A DNA stretch of 5,201 nucleotides from positions 1 to 5,201 of the forward strand of contig JAEWHZ010000295.1 in assembly GCA_023387585.1 (NCBI GenBank), given 5' to 3'. This DNA comes from Pseudomonadota bacterium. GTDB taxonomy: Bacteria > Pseudomonadota > Alphaproteobacteria > Rhizobiales > Devosiaceae. Made by a program: the position numbers and the translations under genes. Below the pieces are notes generated by a model. That model ran no database searches, was not told the origin of the DNA, and saw only the letters and a program-made list of their open reading frames with translations. Shown here piece after piece: positions 1 through 5,201 of this stretch. Position 1 is the first letter of the stretch, and the number at the start of each line of letters is the position of its first letter.

Positions 1-2
1 TG

Positions 3-785
3 CGCGAGGTCGATGCCGGCGTGCCGCATCACGGCGTCGTCATCTCCTATGCCAATCATGACATCGTCTCCATCCCGCATCCCGAAGACCCCTCCAACGC
101 ACCGGTCGGCGTCCGGATTCTCGACCGCGCCGGCAATCAGGTGGGCGAGGACGTCGAATGCACGGGCCTGCATGGCGAGGCGATCTCGGGCAATCTGGTC
201 GCCATCGGCGGCTGCGCCGAGGGGATCCTGATCGTCCACTCCACCGGCGGCGTGCCCTCGGTCGAACCGCTCGCCTTCACCGAAGGGCTGGGCGAGGGCC
301 GCGTCTCGACGCTGATCGGCGGAAGGGGCCTGCAATACTTTCTCGGCAACTTCGATGCCGACACGGTCGCGATCATCGATCCGGTCGAGGACGATGCCTT
401 CCGCCTGGTCGATCTGCCGACCCGCCGGGTGCATTTCGTGGTCGACAATGTCCGGGCGCGTTACGCCTATGTCTTCACCGAGGACGGCCAGCTTCACCAG
501 CTCGACGTGATCGCCGGCGAGATCGCCCGTTCGGTGCGGGTCACCGGCCCCTATTCGATGGACGGGCACTGGAGCGATCCGCGCCCGCGCGTGGCGGTCG
601 CCGGCGAAAATGTCGTGGTCACCGACCCGCTCGAAGGCAGGCTGCACCTGATCGACGCCGAAAGCTTCGAGCTGGCCGGGGCGATCGAGGTCGAGGGCAT
701 GCCCTTCAACATCGTCGCGGTGGGCGGCACCGGCACCGTCCATGGCGACCATGATCATGACCATGAGGGTCACGATCACGACTGA
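3..785 (+). CDS. aztD: AztD-like periplasmic zinc metallochaperone (3' part; start lies left of the window)
   Basis: The reading frame is open from the left edge, so the GTG at 21 is an internal valine and not a start. 260 residues are visible. The protein reads as repeated short beta-strand units typical of a beta-propeller, with a His-His pair early (fragment residues 9-10), a Cys-x-x-x-His-Gly-Glu motif (C53, H57) and a second Cys at 71 that could form a disulfide with C53. The last 14 residues (bases 741-782) hold six His and five Asp, a likely flexible metal-binding tail. From family knowledge, AztD proteins are periplasmic and pass zinc to AztC, the binding protein of the AztABC zinc importer. 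The missing aztABC genes and the signal peptide would be expected upstream, outside the window. The family call rests on motif memory and the His tail; a related secreted propeller of unknown role is the alternative. Confidence 0.75.
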   Translation, partial: REVDAGVPHHGVVISYANHDIVSIPHPEDPSNAPVGVRILDRAGNQVGEDVECTGLHGEAISGNLVAIGGCAEGILIVHSTGGVPSVEPLAFTEGLGEGRVSTLIGGRGLQYFLGNFDADTVAIIDPVEDDAFRLVDLPTRRVHFVVDNVRARYAYVFTEDGQLHQLDVIAGEIARSVRVTGPYSMDGHWSDPRPRVAVAGENVVVTDPLEGRLHLIDAESFELAGAIEVEGMPFNIVAVGGTGTVHGDHDHDHEGHDHD

Positions 786-798
786 TCGCGGAGTTCCG

Positions 799-830
799 GC
801 GCCCGGCCCATCGGCCGGGCGCTGTTGTCT
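799..830 (+). terminator. Rho-independent terminator after the aztD-like gene
   Basis: A perfect 10-bp inverted repeat (799-808 pairing with 813-822, GCGCCCGGCC against GGCCGGGCGC) encloses a 4-base loop CATC. It is followed by the T-rich but interrupted tail TGTTGTCT. It begins 13 bases after the stop codon at 783-785. The all-G/C stem is very stable. The tail is weaker than a pure T-run, so termination may be incomplete, but the position makes this the likely end of the upstream operon. It separates that operon from the ATPase gene at 892. Confidence 0.8.
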
Positions 831-852
831 GCCAATGCCCGAAGGATATATT
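825..852 (+). promoter_or_regulatory. Candidate sigma-70 promoter for the ABC ATPase gene
   Basis: A TTGTCT box (825-830; 4 of 6 to TTGACA) and a TATATT box (847-852; 5 of 6 to TATAAT) are separated by 16 bases. Transcription would start near 858-860, about 32 bases before the ATG at 892. The TATATT stands out in an otherwise GC-rich region. The -35 box overlaps the tail of the preceding terminator. The ATPase gene needs its own promoter because a terminator lies just upstream and its partner genes are on the other strand. Prediction by eye only. Confidence 0.45.
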
Positions 853-858
853 GGTCTC

Positions 859-867
859 GACAGTGTC
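859..867. promoter_or_regulatory. Small palindrome GACAGTGTC, possible operator
   Basis: GACA-G-TGTC is a perfect inverted repeat with a single central base. It lies immediately downstream of the candidate -10 box, where a bound repressor would block initiation. It is short enough to occur by chance. Part of it (GACAGT, then ACG after a 3-base gap) recurs at 4706-4717, upstream of the binding-protein gene of the same transporter. No regulator can be assigned. Confidence 0.25.
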
Positions 868-891
868 ACGCTGGGTGATTAGTTCCGGCCG

Positions 892-1908
892 ATGACCACG
901 ATCTCTCTCAAAAACCTCGGCAAGTCGTTTGGCGGCACCGCGGCGGTGTGCGATGTTTCGCTCGATCTCGTCTCCGGCTCGTTCACCGCGCTGCTGGGGC
1001 CGTCGGGCTGCGGCAAGACCACGCTGCTGCGCCTGATCGCCGGCTTCGAGCAGCCGACGACCGGCGAGGTGCTGTTCGATCACGCGCTGGTGGCCGATCC
1101 AAACGACATGGTCGCGCCGGAAAAGCGCGGCCTCGGCATCGTCTTCCAGTCCTATGCGCTGTGGCCGCATATGGATGTGGCGGGCAATGTCGCCTATCCG
1201 CTGAAGGGGCGCGGGCTCGGCGGCAAGCAGATCGAGCGGCGCGTGGCCGAGGCGCTGGACATGGTGTCGCTGGGCGGTTTCGGCCGGCGCGGCGTCGATG
1301 CCCTGTCGGGCGGGCAGCGCCAGCGGGTCGCGCTCGCCCGCTGCCTCGTGACGGGAACCCGGATCATCCTCCTCGACGAGCCGCTGGCCAATCTCGACGT
1401 GCATCTGCGCGCCGCCATGCTCGAGGTCTTTGCCGATATCCACCGGCGCACGGGCGCCACCATCGTCTTCGTCACGCATGACCAGGCCGAGGCCCTGGCG
1501 CTGGCCGACAGGATCGTCGTGCTCGATTCAGGCCGCGTGCAGCAGATCGGCACGCCGCAGCAGATCTATGCCGAGCCCGCGAATGCCATGGTCGCCGGCT
1601 TCGTCGGCCGCGGGACGCTGGTCGAGGGTCGGGTGGAGGACGGCGCGGCGCGCATCGGCGAGGTCCGCATTCCTGCGCGCGGGGCGGGGCAGGGGAGGGT
1701 GAAGCTTCTGGTGCGGCCGCAATCGGTGTCGCTGGCGGAATCCGGCCTGCCCGCCGGGGTCGAGCGCGTGTCCTTTGCCGGTGCCCATTACGAGACGATT
1801 TTCTCGATACCGGGAAGCGGCCGCATCGTCGCCCATCTGCCGCACCGGCTCGAAATCGGCACGCCGGTGCATCTGGGCATCGACGATGCCTGGATCGTGC
1901 CGGGTTAG
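892..1908 (+). CDS. ABC transporter ATP-binding protein with TOBE-like domain (FbpC/PotA-type importer ATPase)
   Basis: Cytoplasmic ATPase of 338 residues that would power the importer encoded by the two convergent genes. All catalytic motifs are intact: an aromatic A-loop candidate F13, Walker A GPSGCGKT (36-43), Q-loop Q86, signature LSGGQ (138-142), Walker B ending in D162-E163, D-loop LANLD (165-169) and H-loop H196. Residues from about 240 form a C-terminal beta-rich TOBE-like region, as in ferric, polyamine and 2-aminoethylphosphonate importer ATPases; the length is normal for that class. The ATG at 892 is forced, because an in-frame TAG lies at 880-882 and no other start codon falls between. 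The ribosome site is poor (GGGTGA at 873-878 is too distant), suggesting modest translation or a near-leaderless transcript. The TAG stop sits 8 bases from the stop of the permease gene on the other strand. Confidence 0.95.
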   Translation: MTTISLKNLGKSFGGTAAVCDVSLDLVSGSFTALLGPSGCGKTTLLRLIAGFEQPTTGEVLFDHALVADPNDMVAPEKRGLGIVFQSYALWPHMDVAGNVAYPLKGRGLGGKQIERRVAEALDMVSLGGFGRRGVDALSGGQRQRVALARCLVTGTRIILLDEPLANLDVHLRAAMLEVFADIHRRTGATIVFVTHDQAEALALADRIVVLDSGRVQQIGTPQQIYAEPANAMVAGFVGRGTLVEGRVEDGAARIGEVRIPARGAGQGRVKLLVRPQSVSLAESGLPAGVERVSFAGAHYETIFSIPGSGRIVAHLPHRLEIGTPVHLGIDDAWIVPG

Positions 1909-1919
1909 AAGCCCTTCTA
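1906..1919. repeat. Palindrome holding both convergent stop codons
   Basis: TAGAAGCCCTTCTA reads as 6-bp arms (1906-1911 and 1914-1919) around CC. The TAG stop of the ATPase gene is the left end, and the TAG stop of the permease gene, read on the minus strand, is the right end. In RNA a stem of about 5 bp with a 4-base loop could form. There is no T-run on either side, so it is at best a weak bidirectional terminator. The symmetry itself is certain; the function is inferred. Confidence 0.4.
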
Positions 1920-3653
1920 GCGCCAGGGCAGCACGCCGGCGGGCAGCAGGTGGGCCAGCCGGTCGAGCGCCAGCAGCAGGATGACGACCACGGCGATGGT
2001 GACGACGGCGACGGCGGAGGCCTGCGCCGACAATCCGGCTTCCTCGAGCGAGAACAGGATCACGCCCAGCGTCTCGTTGCGGCTGGACCAGAGCAGGGCG
2101 GAGACCGTGAGCTCGTTGAAGGCGCTCATGAACACCAGCAGCGTGCCGGCGGCGGCGGCGGGCGCGGCCAGCGGCAGGACGATGGTGACGAGGCGCCGCG
2201 GGCCGCCGGCGCCCGCCGCCGCCGCCGCCTCGGTCAGTTGCGGCGGTATCTGGGCCAGCGCCGCATCGACAGGCCGCAGCGCCAGCGCCGCGAAGCGCAT
2301 GAGATAGGCGATCAGGATGATCCAGGGCGTGTTGTAGAGGCTGCCGATCAAAGGGAGCGGGCGCAGGAACAGCAGGATGCAGGCGATGGCCAGCACGATG
2401 CCGGGCAGCGCATAGGGCAGGTCGAGCAGCCCGTGCAGCAGGTGGCGGGAGCGGCGCGGCACGCGCCGCAGCCCCAGCGCCAGTGGCACGGCGCAGAAGG
2501 CCAGGATCAGCGCCGCAAACCCCGCCAGGTAGAACGAATTGAAGAAGGCGCGCACGGTTGCCGCCTGGCGCACCAGCACCTCGACGTAATTGTCGAGGGT
2601 GATGGTCGACAGGCTCAGCCTGACGCCATAGGTCGGCACCAGCGATGTCGTCGTCAGCGCGGCCATGGGCAGGACCAGCATGGCGGCGATGGCGAGGCCG
2701 CCGGCGATCGAGACCGGCCAGCGCCAGCGCCCCAGCGCGATGCGGGCGGGCAGGCCGCGCGAGACGGCGAAGGGGGCCCGGCGCAGTCCCATCATCTGGA
2801 TGGCGATGCCGGCAAGGGCGATCGCGGCGATGACGAGGGACAGCATGGCCACCTGCGCCAGCACGCTGGGGCCGCCGCTGGCGAGCTGCTGGTAGATCAG
2901 CGTCGCGAGGGTGAAATAGTTGGCCGGCATGCCCAGTAGCGCCGGAATGCCGAAATTGCCGACGCCCGACACGAAGGCCAGGGCTCCCGCCGCTACGAAA
3001 TAGGGCCGCAGCAGCGGCATGACGACGTCCAGCAGCACGCGCCACGGCCGGGCGCCCGCCGCGCGCGCCGCCTCGACATAGTCGCGGGGCAGGGCGGTCA
3101 GCCCGGCGCGCAGGGTGATGAAGACGATGGGTGCGTGCTGGATGCCGTAGAGCAGGACGATGCCGTTGCGCCCGATCAGCGGGTTGGGCGTGCCCGGCGG
3201 CGGCGCGAGCCCCAGCGTGCCGAGTAGCGCGCTCGAGGGCCCGAGCAATTGCATATAGGCGAGCGCCGTCACCTGCGGCGCGATCATCAGCGGCAGCAGC
3301 AGCATGAAGCCCTGCAGCCGGCGCAGCGGCATGTCGGTCAGCGCCACCAGCAGCGCGAAGGGCGTGCCGATGGCCAGCGCCAGCAGCGCGCCGACAACGG
3401 CCGTGTCGATCGTGTTGAAGATGGCGCGCTGCGTGGCGCCGCGCAGCACCCGGGCGACCAAGGGAGCGAAATCGATCCCGTGCTCGCCGATCAGCGCGGT
3501 CGCAGCCAGCCGTCCCAGCGGCAGGGCGGCGAGCAGGCCGATTGCCAGCACGGCGAAAAGCGGCGAGGCCAGCCGCGTCGCCACGGCAGGCAGGCGCCCG
3601 GCCGTCGCCGGCCGGGCGCTCAGATTCTGTTCGGGAAGGCTCGATCCGGTCAC
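1917..3653 (-). CDS. ABC transporter permease, two fused transmembrane domains (FbpB/AfuB/AepW-type)
   Basis: Inner-membrane channel of 578 residues that carries both transmembrane halves of the importer in one chain. Hydrophobic segments group into an N half (about 31-290) and a C half (about 315-570). Each half has an EAA loop that docks the ATPase: EAARAAGARPWR from E194 and EAAAAAGAGGPRR from E475. The second motif is unusually alanine-rich. Fused double permeases of this size are normal in the ferric/AfuB class and in some 2-aminoethylphosphonate importers. The start is the GTG at 3651-3653. It overlaps the TGA of the binding-protein gene as GTGA, which indicates translational coupling; no strong ribosome site is needed or seen. 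The partner ATPase is the convergent gene at 892-1908. The gene ends in TAG at 1917-1919. Confidence 0.95.
   Translation of the reverse strand: MTGSSLPEQNLSARPATAGRLPAVATRLASPLFAVLAIGLLAALPLGRLAATALIGEHGIDFAPLVARVLRGATQRAIFNTIDTAVVGALLALAIGTPFALLVALTDMPLRRLQGFMLLLPLMIAPQVTALAYMQLLGPSSALLGTLGLAPPPGTPNPLIGRNGIVLLYGIQHAPIVFITLRAGLTALPRDYVEAARAAGARPWRVLLDVVMPLLRPYFVAAGALAFVSGVGNFGIPALLGMPANYFTLATLIYQQLASGGPSVLAQVAMLSLVIAAIALAGIAIQMMGLRRAPFAVSRGLPARIALGRWRWPVSIAGGLAIAAMLVLPMAALTTTSLVPTYGVRLSLSTITLDNYVEVLVRQAATVRAFFNSFYLAGFAALILAFCAVPLALGLRRVPRRSRHLLHGLLDLPYALPGIVLAIACILLFLRPLPLIGSLYNTPWIILIAYLMRFAALALRPVDAALAQIPPQLTEAAAAAGAGGPRRLVTIVLPLAAPAAAAGTLLVFMSAFNELTVSALLWSSRNETLGVILFSLEEAGLSAQASAVAVVTIAVVVILLLALDRLAHLLPAGVLPWR
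2147..2227. repeat. 19-bp perfect inverted repeat inside the permease gene
   Basis: Bases 2147-2165 and 2209-2227 are exact reverse complements, separated by 43 bases. Both arms consist largely of GGC/GCC triplets that encode alanine tracts: the second EAA loop (about residues 475-482) and a nearby Ala-Pro-Ala segment (about residues 497-503). The repeat follows mainly from alanine codon choice in a GC-rich genome. The messenger could nevertheless form a very stable long stem here, and triplet runs like these are prone to slippage. Confidence 0.7.
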
Positions 3654-4624
3654 TGACCGAAGATGTCGGCAAACCGGTCCTTGTTGTCCTGGTCGTTGGC
3701 CAGGGCGGCCGCGGCGTCGTAGTTCAGCACGCGGATTTCCGAGCGGTCGGGATAACCTTCGGGCAGGGCGATGCCGTCACGCGCCGGGATATAGCCCTGG
3801 TCTGCGGCGAGCTGCTGGCCTTCCTCGGACAGCAGGAAGTCGACGAACAGCCGGGCATTGTCCGGGTTCTGCGCCGATTCCAGGATCGCGACCGGCTCGG
3901 TGACGGCCGAGACGCCCTCGGTGGGGAACACGAACGCCACCGGCGCGCCCTTGGCGGCTTCGCGGATCGGCATGTAGTCGACGATCATGCCGTAAAGCTT
4001 CTCGCCGCCCGAAACGGCGGTGAGGATGCCGCCATTGCCGCCCGAGGCCTGCGCGCCGCTCGCCGCGAGCACTTCGTAAAAGCCCCAGCCCTCGGCCAGG
4101 TTCTCGGTCAGCGTCACGGTGTGGATCATCGCGGCGCCCGAGGTCAGCGGGCTGGGCATGGCGATCTGGTTCTGCGCCTCGGGCCGGGTCAGGTCGGCCC
4201 AGCTCGTCGGGATCATCGTGGCGGCGGTGTTGTAGACGATGCCGGTGGTGATCAGCTTGGTGGAGAAATAGGCGCCGTCCTCGTCATGCAGGCCCTCGGG
4301 ATAGGCGGAAAGGTCGGCTTGCGGATAGTTGAGCAGCAGGCCTTCGGCCTTCAGCCCTTCCATGGTGACGACATCGGCGATCAGCAGCACGTCCGCCTGC
4401 GGCGCGCCGGCCTCGAGCTCGGAGCGGAATTTCGCCATGATCTGCGGCGTGCCGTCGCGGACCCATTCCACCGTGATCCCGGGATAGCGGGCCATGAAGG
4501 CGTCGGCGGTCTGCTGCGCATCGGTCTGGGGCTGGCTGGTATAGAGCACCAGCGTGCCGTCCTGCGCCATGGCGGGGTGGAAGGCGGTGGCCAGCAACAG
4601 GCCGGCGGCGAGCAGGATGCGCAT
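3650..4624 (-). CDS. Periplasmic substrate-binding protein of the FbpA/AfuA class
   Basis: 324-residue precursor that would capture the ligand for the importer. Residues 1-20 form a Sec signal peptide (short basic start, hydrophobic core ILLAAGLLLATAF, cleavage after AMA, mature start QDG), with no lipobox. The mature protein shows the class pattern: LVLYTS (25-30), ADVLLIAD (77-84), TSGAA (161-165), a conserved VDY (215-217), PTEG (234-237) and a C-terminal LSEEGQQLAADQGYIPAR segment. The iron ligands of FbpA (an N-terminal His, a Glu, and a Tyr-Tyr pair) are not evident, so iron is not supported. Phosphonates, phosphate esters or other anions bound by relatives are alternatives. The ATG at 4624 is preferred over the GTG at 4651 because it has GGAGAA five bases upstream and gives a clean signal peptide. 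The downstream permease start overlaps its stop. Confidence 0.92.
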   Translation of the reverse strand: MRILLAAGLLLATAFHPAMAQDGTLVLYTSQPQTDAQQTADAFMARYPGITVEWVRDGTPQIMAKFRSELEAGAPQADVLLIADVVTMEGLKAEGLLLNYPQADLSAYPEGLHDEDGAYFSTKLITTGIVYNTAATMIPTSWADLTRPEAQNQIAMPSPLTSGAAMIHTVTLTENLAEGWGFYEVLAASGAQASGGNGGILTAVSGGEKLYGMIVDYMPIREAAKGAPVAFVFPTEGVSAVTEPVAILESAQNPDNARLFVDFLLSEEGQQLAADQGYIPARDGIALPEGYPDRSEIRVLNYDAAAALANDQDNKDRFADIFGQ

Positions 4625-4629
4625 TGTCG

Positions 4630-4635
4630 TTCTCC
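4630..4635 (-). promoter_or_regulatory. Ribosome binding site that sets the binding-protein start
   Basis: GGAGAA on the minus strand lies five bases (CGACA) before the ATG at 4622-4624. It decides between this ATG and the in-frame GTG at 4649-4651. The GTG would add nine residues, including a Lys and an Arg, before the signal peptide. This is the clearest ribosome site in the window, in keeping with the high expression usual for binding proteins. Confidence 0.8.
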
Positions 4636-4643
4636 ATTTGAGG

Positions 4644-4677
4644 GCCGCCACGACCCGAAGGGCGGCGATGGTGCACC
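4644..4677 (-). promoter_or_regulatory. Leader of the binding-protein gene: hairpin plus GGTGCACC palindrome
   Basis: On the minus strand, GCCGCC (4666-4661) can pair with GGCGGC (4649-4644) around an 11-base loop that contains CUUCGG. The hairpin ends eight bases before the ribosome site, so it would not hide that site. Just upstream lies the perfect 8-bp palindrome GGTGCACC (4670-4677), a possible protein-binding site. The structures are visible in the sequence; any role in messenger stability or repression is inferred. Confidence 0.35.
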
Positions 4678-4748
4678 CTCTAGTTAACGCGCCTGACGTT
4701 CGGATGACAGTTCAACGATTCCGCGCGCGACAAAAATGCGCCCCCCGG
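4678..4748 (-). other. Remaining intergenic region between the TetR gene and the transporter operon
   Basis: This is the less GC-rich part of the 124-base gap. The minus strand has a TTTTT run (4736-4732) and TTGAAC (4715-4710). No -10 box is correctly spaced from TTGAAC; the nearest AT-rich hexamer is TTAACT at 4687-4682, 22 bases away. I therefore cannot name a promoter, although one is expected because the binding-protein gene begins here. The T-run has no proper stem before it, so a terminator for the TetR gene is not supported. AACG/CGTT half-sites recur at 4686-4689, 4697-4700 and 4714-4717, and GACAGT occurs at 4706-4711. Confidence 0.4.
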
Positions 4749-5201
4749 TCAGCCCCCGTCGGCCTCCCGCGTCAGCGCGGCGAGCTGGCTCAGCACCTCG
4801 CCGCGCAGGCTCGTGCTCATGTCGATCGAATCGAGGATGCCGGAAATCCACAGGCCCTCGGCGGCCAGCCGGCAGATCATCAGGCGCGCCGCCGCCTCGT
4901 CGGGCAGGGGGTCGGACGGATTCAGCCGGCGCAGCCTTTCGCTCCATCTTTCGCGAATGCGCGGCTCGGTGCCCATGGCGGAAAGCAGCACCCGCCATAT
5001 CGCCTGATATCCAGTATGGCTGGCCTCGCGCGAGGTGACGGCGAGATAGGCGCGCGCGGCGCGGCCGTGTTCGTCCGGATCGCTCGCGGTTTCCCGTTCC
5101 AGCGCCGCTTCCGTGGCGGCGGAGACCTCGTCGAACAGCGCGTCGAGCAGGTCCTGCTTGGCCCGGAAATGGTGCTGCAGGCCGCCCTTGCTGACGCCGG
5201 C
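4749..5201 (-). CDS. TetR/AcrR-family transcriptional regulator (3' part; start lies right of the window)
   Basis: The frame is open from the right edge and ends at a TGA (4749-4751), giving 150 visible residues. The first visible residues, AGVSKGGLQHHFRAKQDLL, are the end of the TetR helix-turn-helix: the recognition helix and the typical HHF-x-x-K-x-x-L ending. Roughly 35-45 N-terminal residues are probably missing. The rest is the helical ligand-binding and dimerisation domain, with an AEGLWISGILDSID segment (about 114-127) of a kind common in this family. The GTG at 4991 is an internal valine. The gene points the same way as the transporter pair, 124 bases upstream of it, so it could regulate that operon or genes beyond the right edge. 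The effector is unknown. Confidence 0.9.
   Translation of the reverse strand, partial: AGVSKGGLQHHFRAKQDLLDALFDEVSAATEAALERETASDPDEHGRAARAYLAVTSREASHTGYQAIWRVLLSAMGTEPRIRERWSERLRRLNPSDPLPDEAAARLMICRLAAEGLWISGILDSIDMSTSLRGEVLSQLAALTREADGG

Noticed and set aside
706..1479. A 257-codon minus-strand open frame opposite the ATPase gene
   Set aside because: It is antisense to intact Walker A, signature and Walker B motifs and has no pattern of its own.
1950..2939. A 329-codon open frame on the plus strand antisense to the permease
   Set aside because: It reads as low-complexity Gln/Arg/Gly/Asp-rich sequence, the usual antisense product of a GC-rich membrane-protein gene.
1528..3672. A 714-codon open frame on the minus strand overlapping the permease gene
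   Set aside because: It is a frame-shifted shadow of the permease, made of Arg/Ala/Pro-rich text with no domain pattern, whereas the permease frame shows membrane segments and two EAA motifs.
3542..4687. A 381-codon plus-strand open frame opposite the binding-protein gene
   Set aside because: The minus strand there encodes a clear signal peptide and binding-protein motifs with a good ribosome site; the plus frame has no recognisable domain.
4728..4751. Possible terminator for the TetR gene (G-run then TTTTT on the minus strand)
   Set aside because: The G-run has no complementary C-run nearby on the same strand; only a 4-bp GCGC pairing is possible and the T-run falls inside its loop.
4741..4757. 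Two C-runs flanking the TetR stop codon as a programmed frameshift site
   Set aside because: There is no slippery heptamer with a downstream structure and the protein already ends at a normal family length; this looks compositional.
4684..4998. A 104-codon minus-strand open frame overlapping the TetR gene
   Set aside because: It is an alternative frame of the TetR coding region, Arg/Gly/Ala-rich, without a domain.

Overview
The window looks like a chromosomal segment of an alphaproteobacterium, plausibly Rhodobacterales or a relative. The reasons are the very high GC content, the strong G/C bias at third codon positions, an AztD-type zinc chaperone (the family was characterised in Paracoccus) and FbpA/AfuA-type ABC transport genes. 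The lineage is an inference; no rRNA or marker gene is present.

Layout from left to right. Bases 3-785 (+) hold the 3' part of a periplasmic beta-propeller zinc metallochaperone like AztD, ending in a His/Asp-rich tail. A strong hairpin terminator follows at 799-830, then a candidate promoter with a small palindrome just downstream. At 892-1908 (+) is a complete ABC transporter ATPase with a C-terminal TOBE-like domain. Convergent to it, with only 8 bases between the two stop codons, lies a minus-strand pair: a substrate-binding protein (3650-4624) followed by a fused two-domain permease (1917-3653), whose start overlaps the binding-protein stop by four bases. Further right, after a 124-base intergenic region, the 3' part of a TetR/AcrR-family regulator runs off the right edge (4749-5201, minus strand).

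The ATPase, the double permease and the binding protein together form every part of one importer of the ferric/AfuABC/2-aminoethylphosphonate class: periplasmic capture, one polypeptide carrying two membrane domains, and a cytoplasmic ATPase dimer. The unusual point is the arrangement. These parts are normally co-directional in one operon, but here the ATPase is on the opposite strand, tail to tail with the permease, and so needs its own promoter. The binding protein lacks the obvious ferric-ion ligands of FbpA, so an iron substrate should not be assumed. An organophosphorus or other anionic ligand is at least as plausible.

There is no phage, insertion sequence, CRISPR array or RNA gene that I can support. 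I see no wholly new system. The most interesting items are the split transporter, its unassigned substrate, and small shared or palindromic motifs in the two upstream regions that may serve co-regulation.
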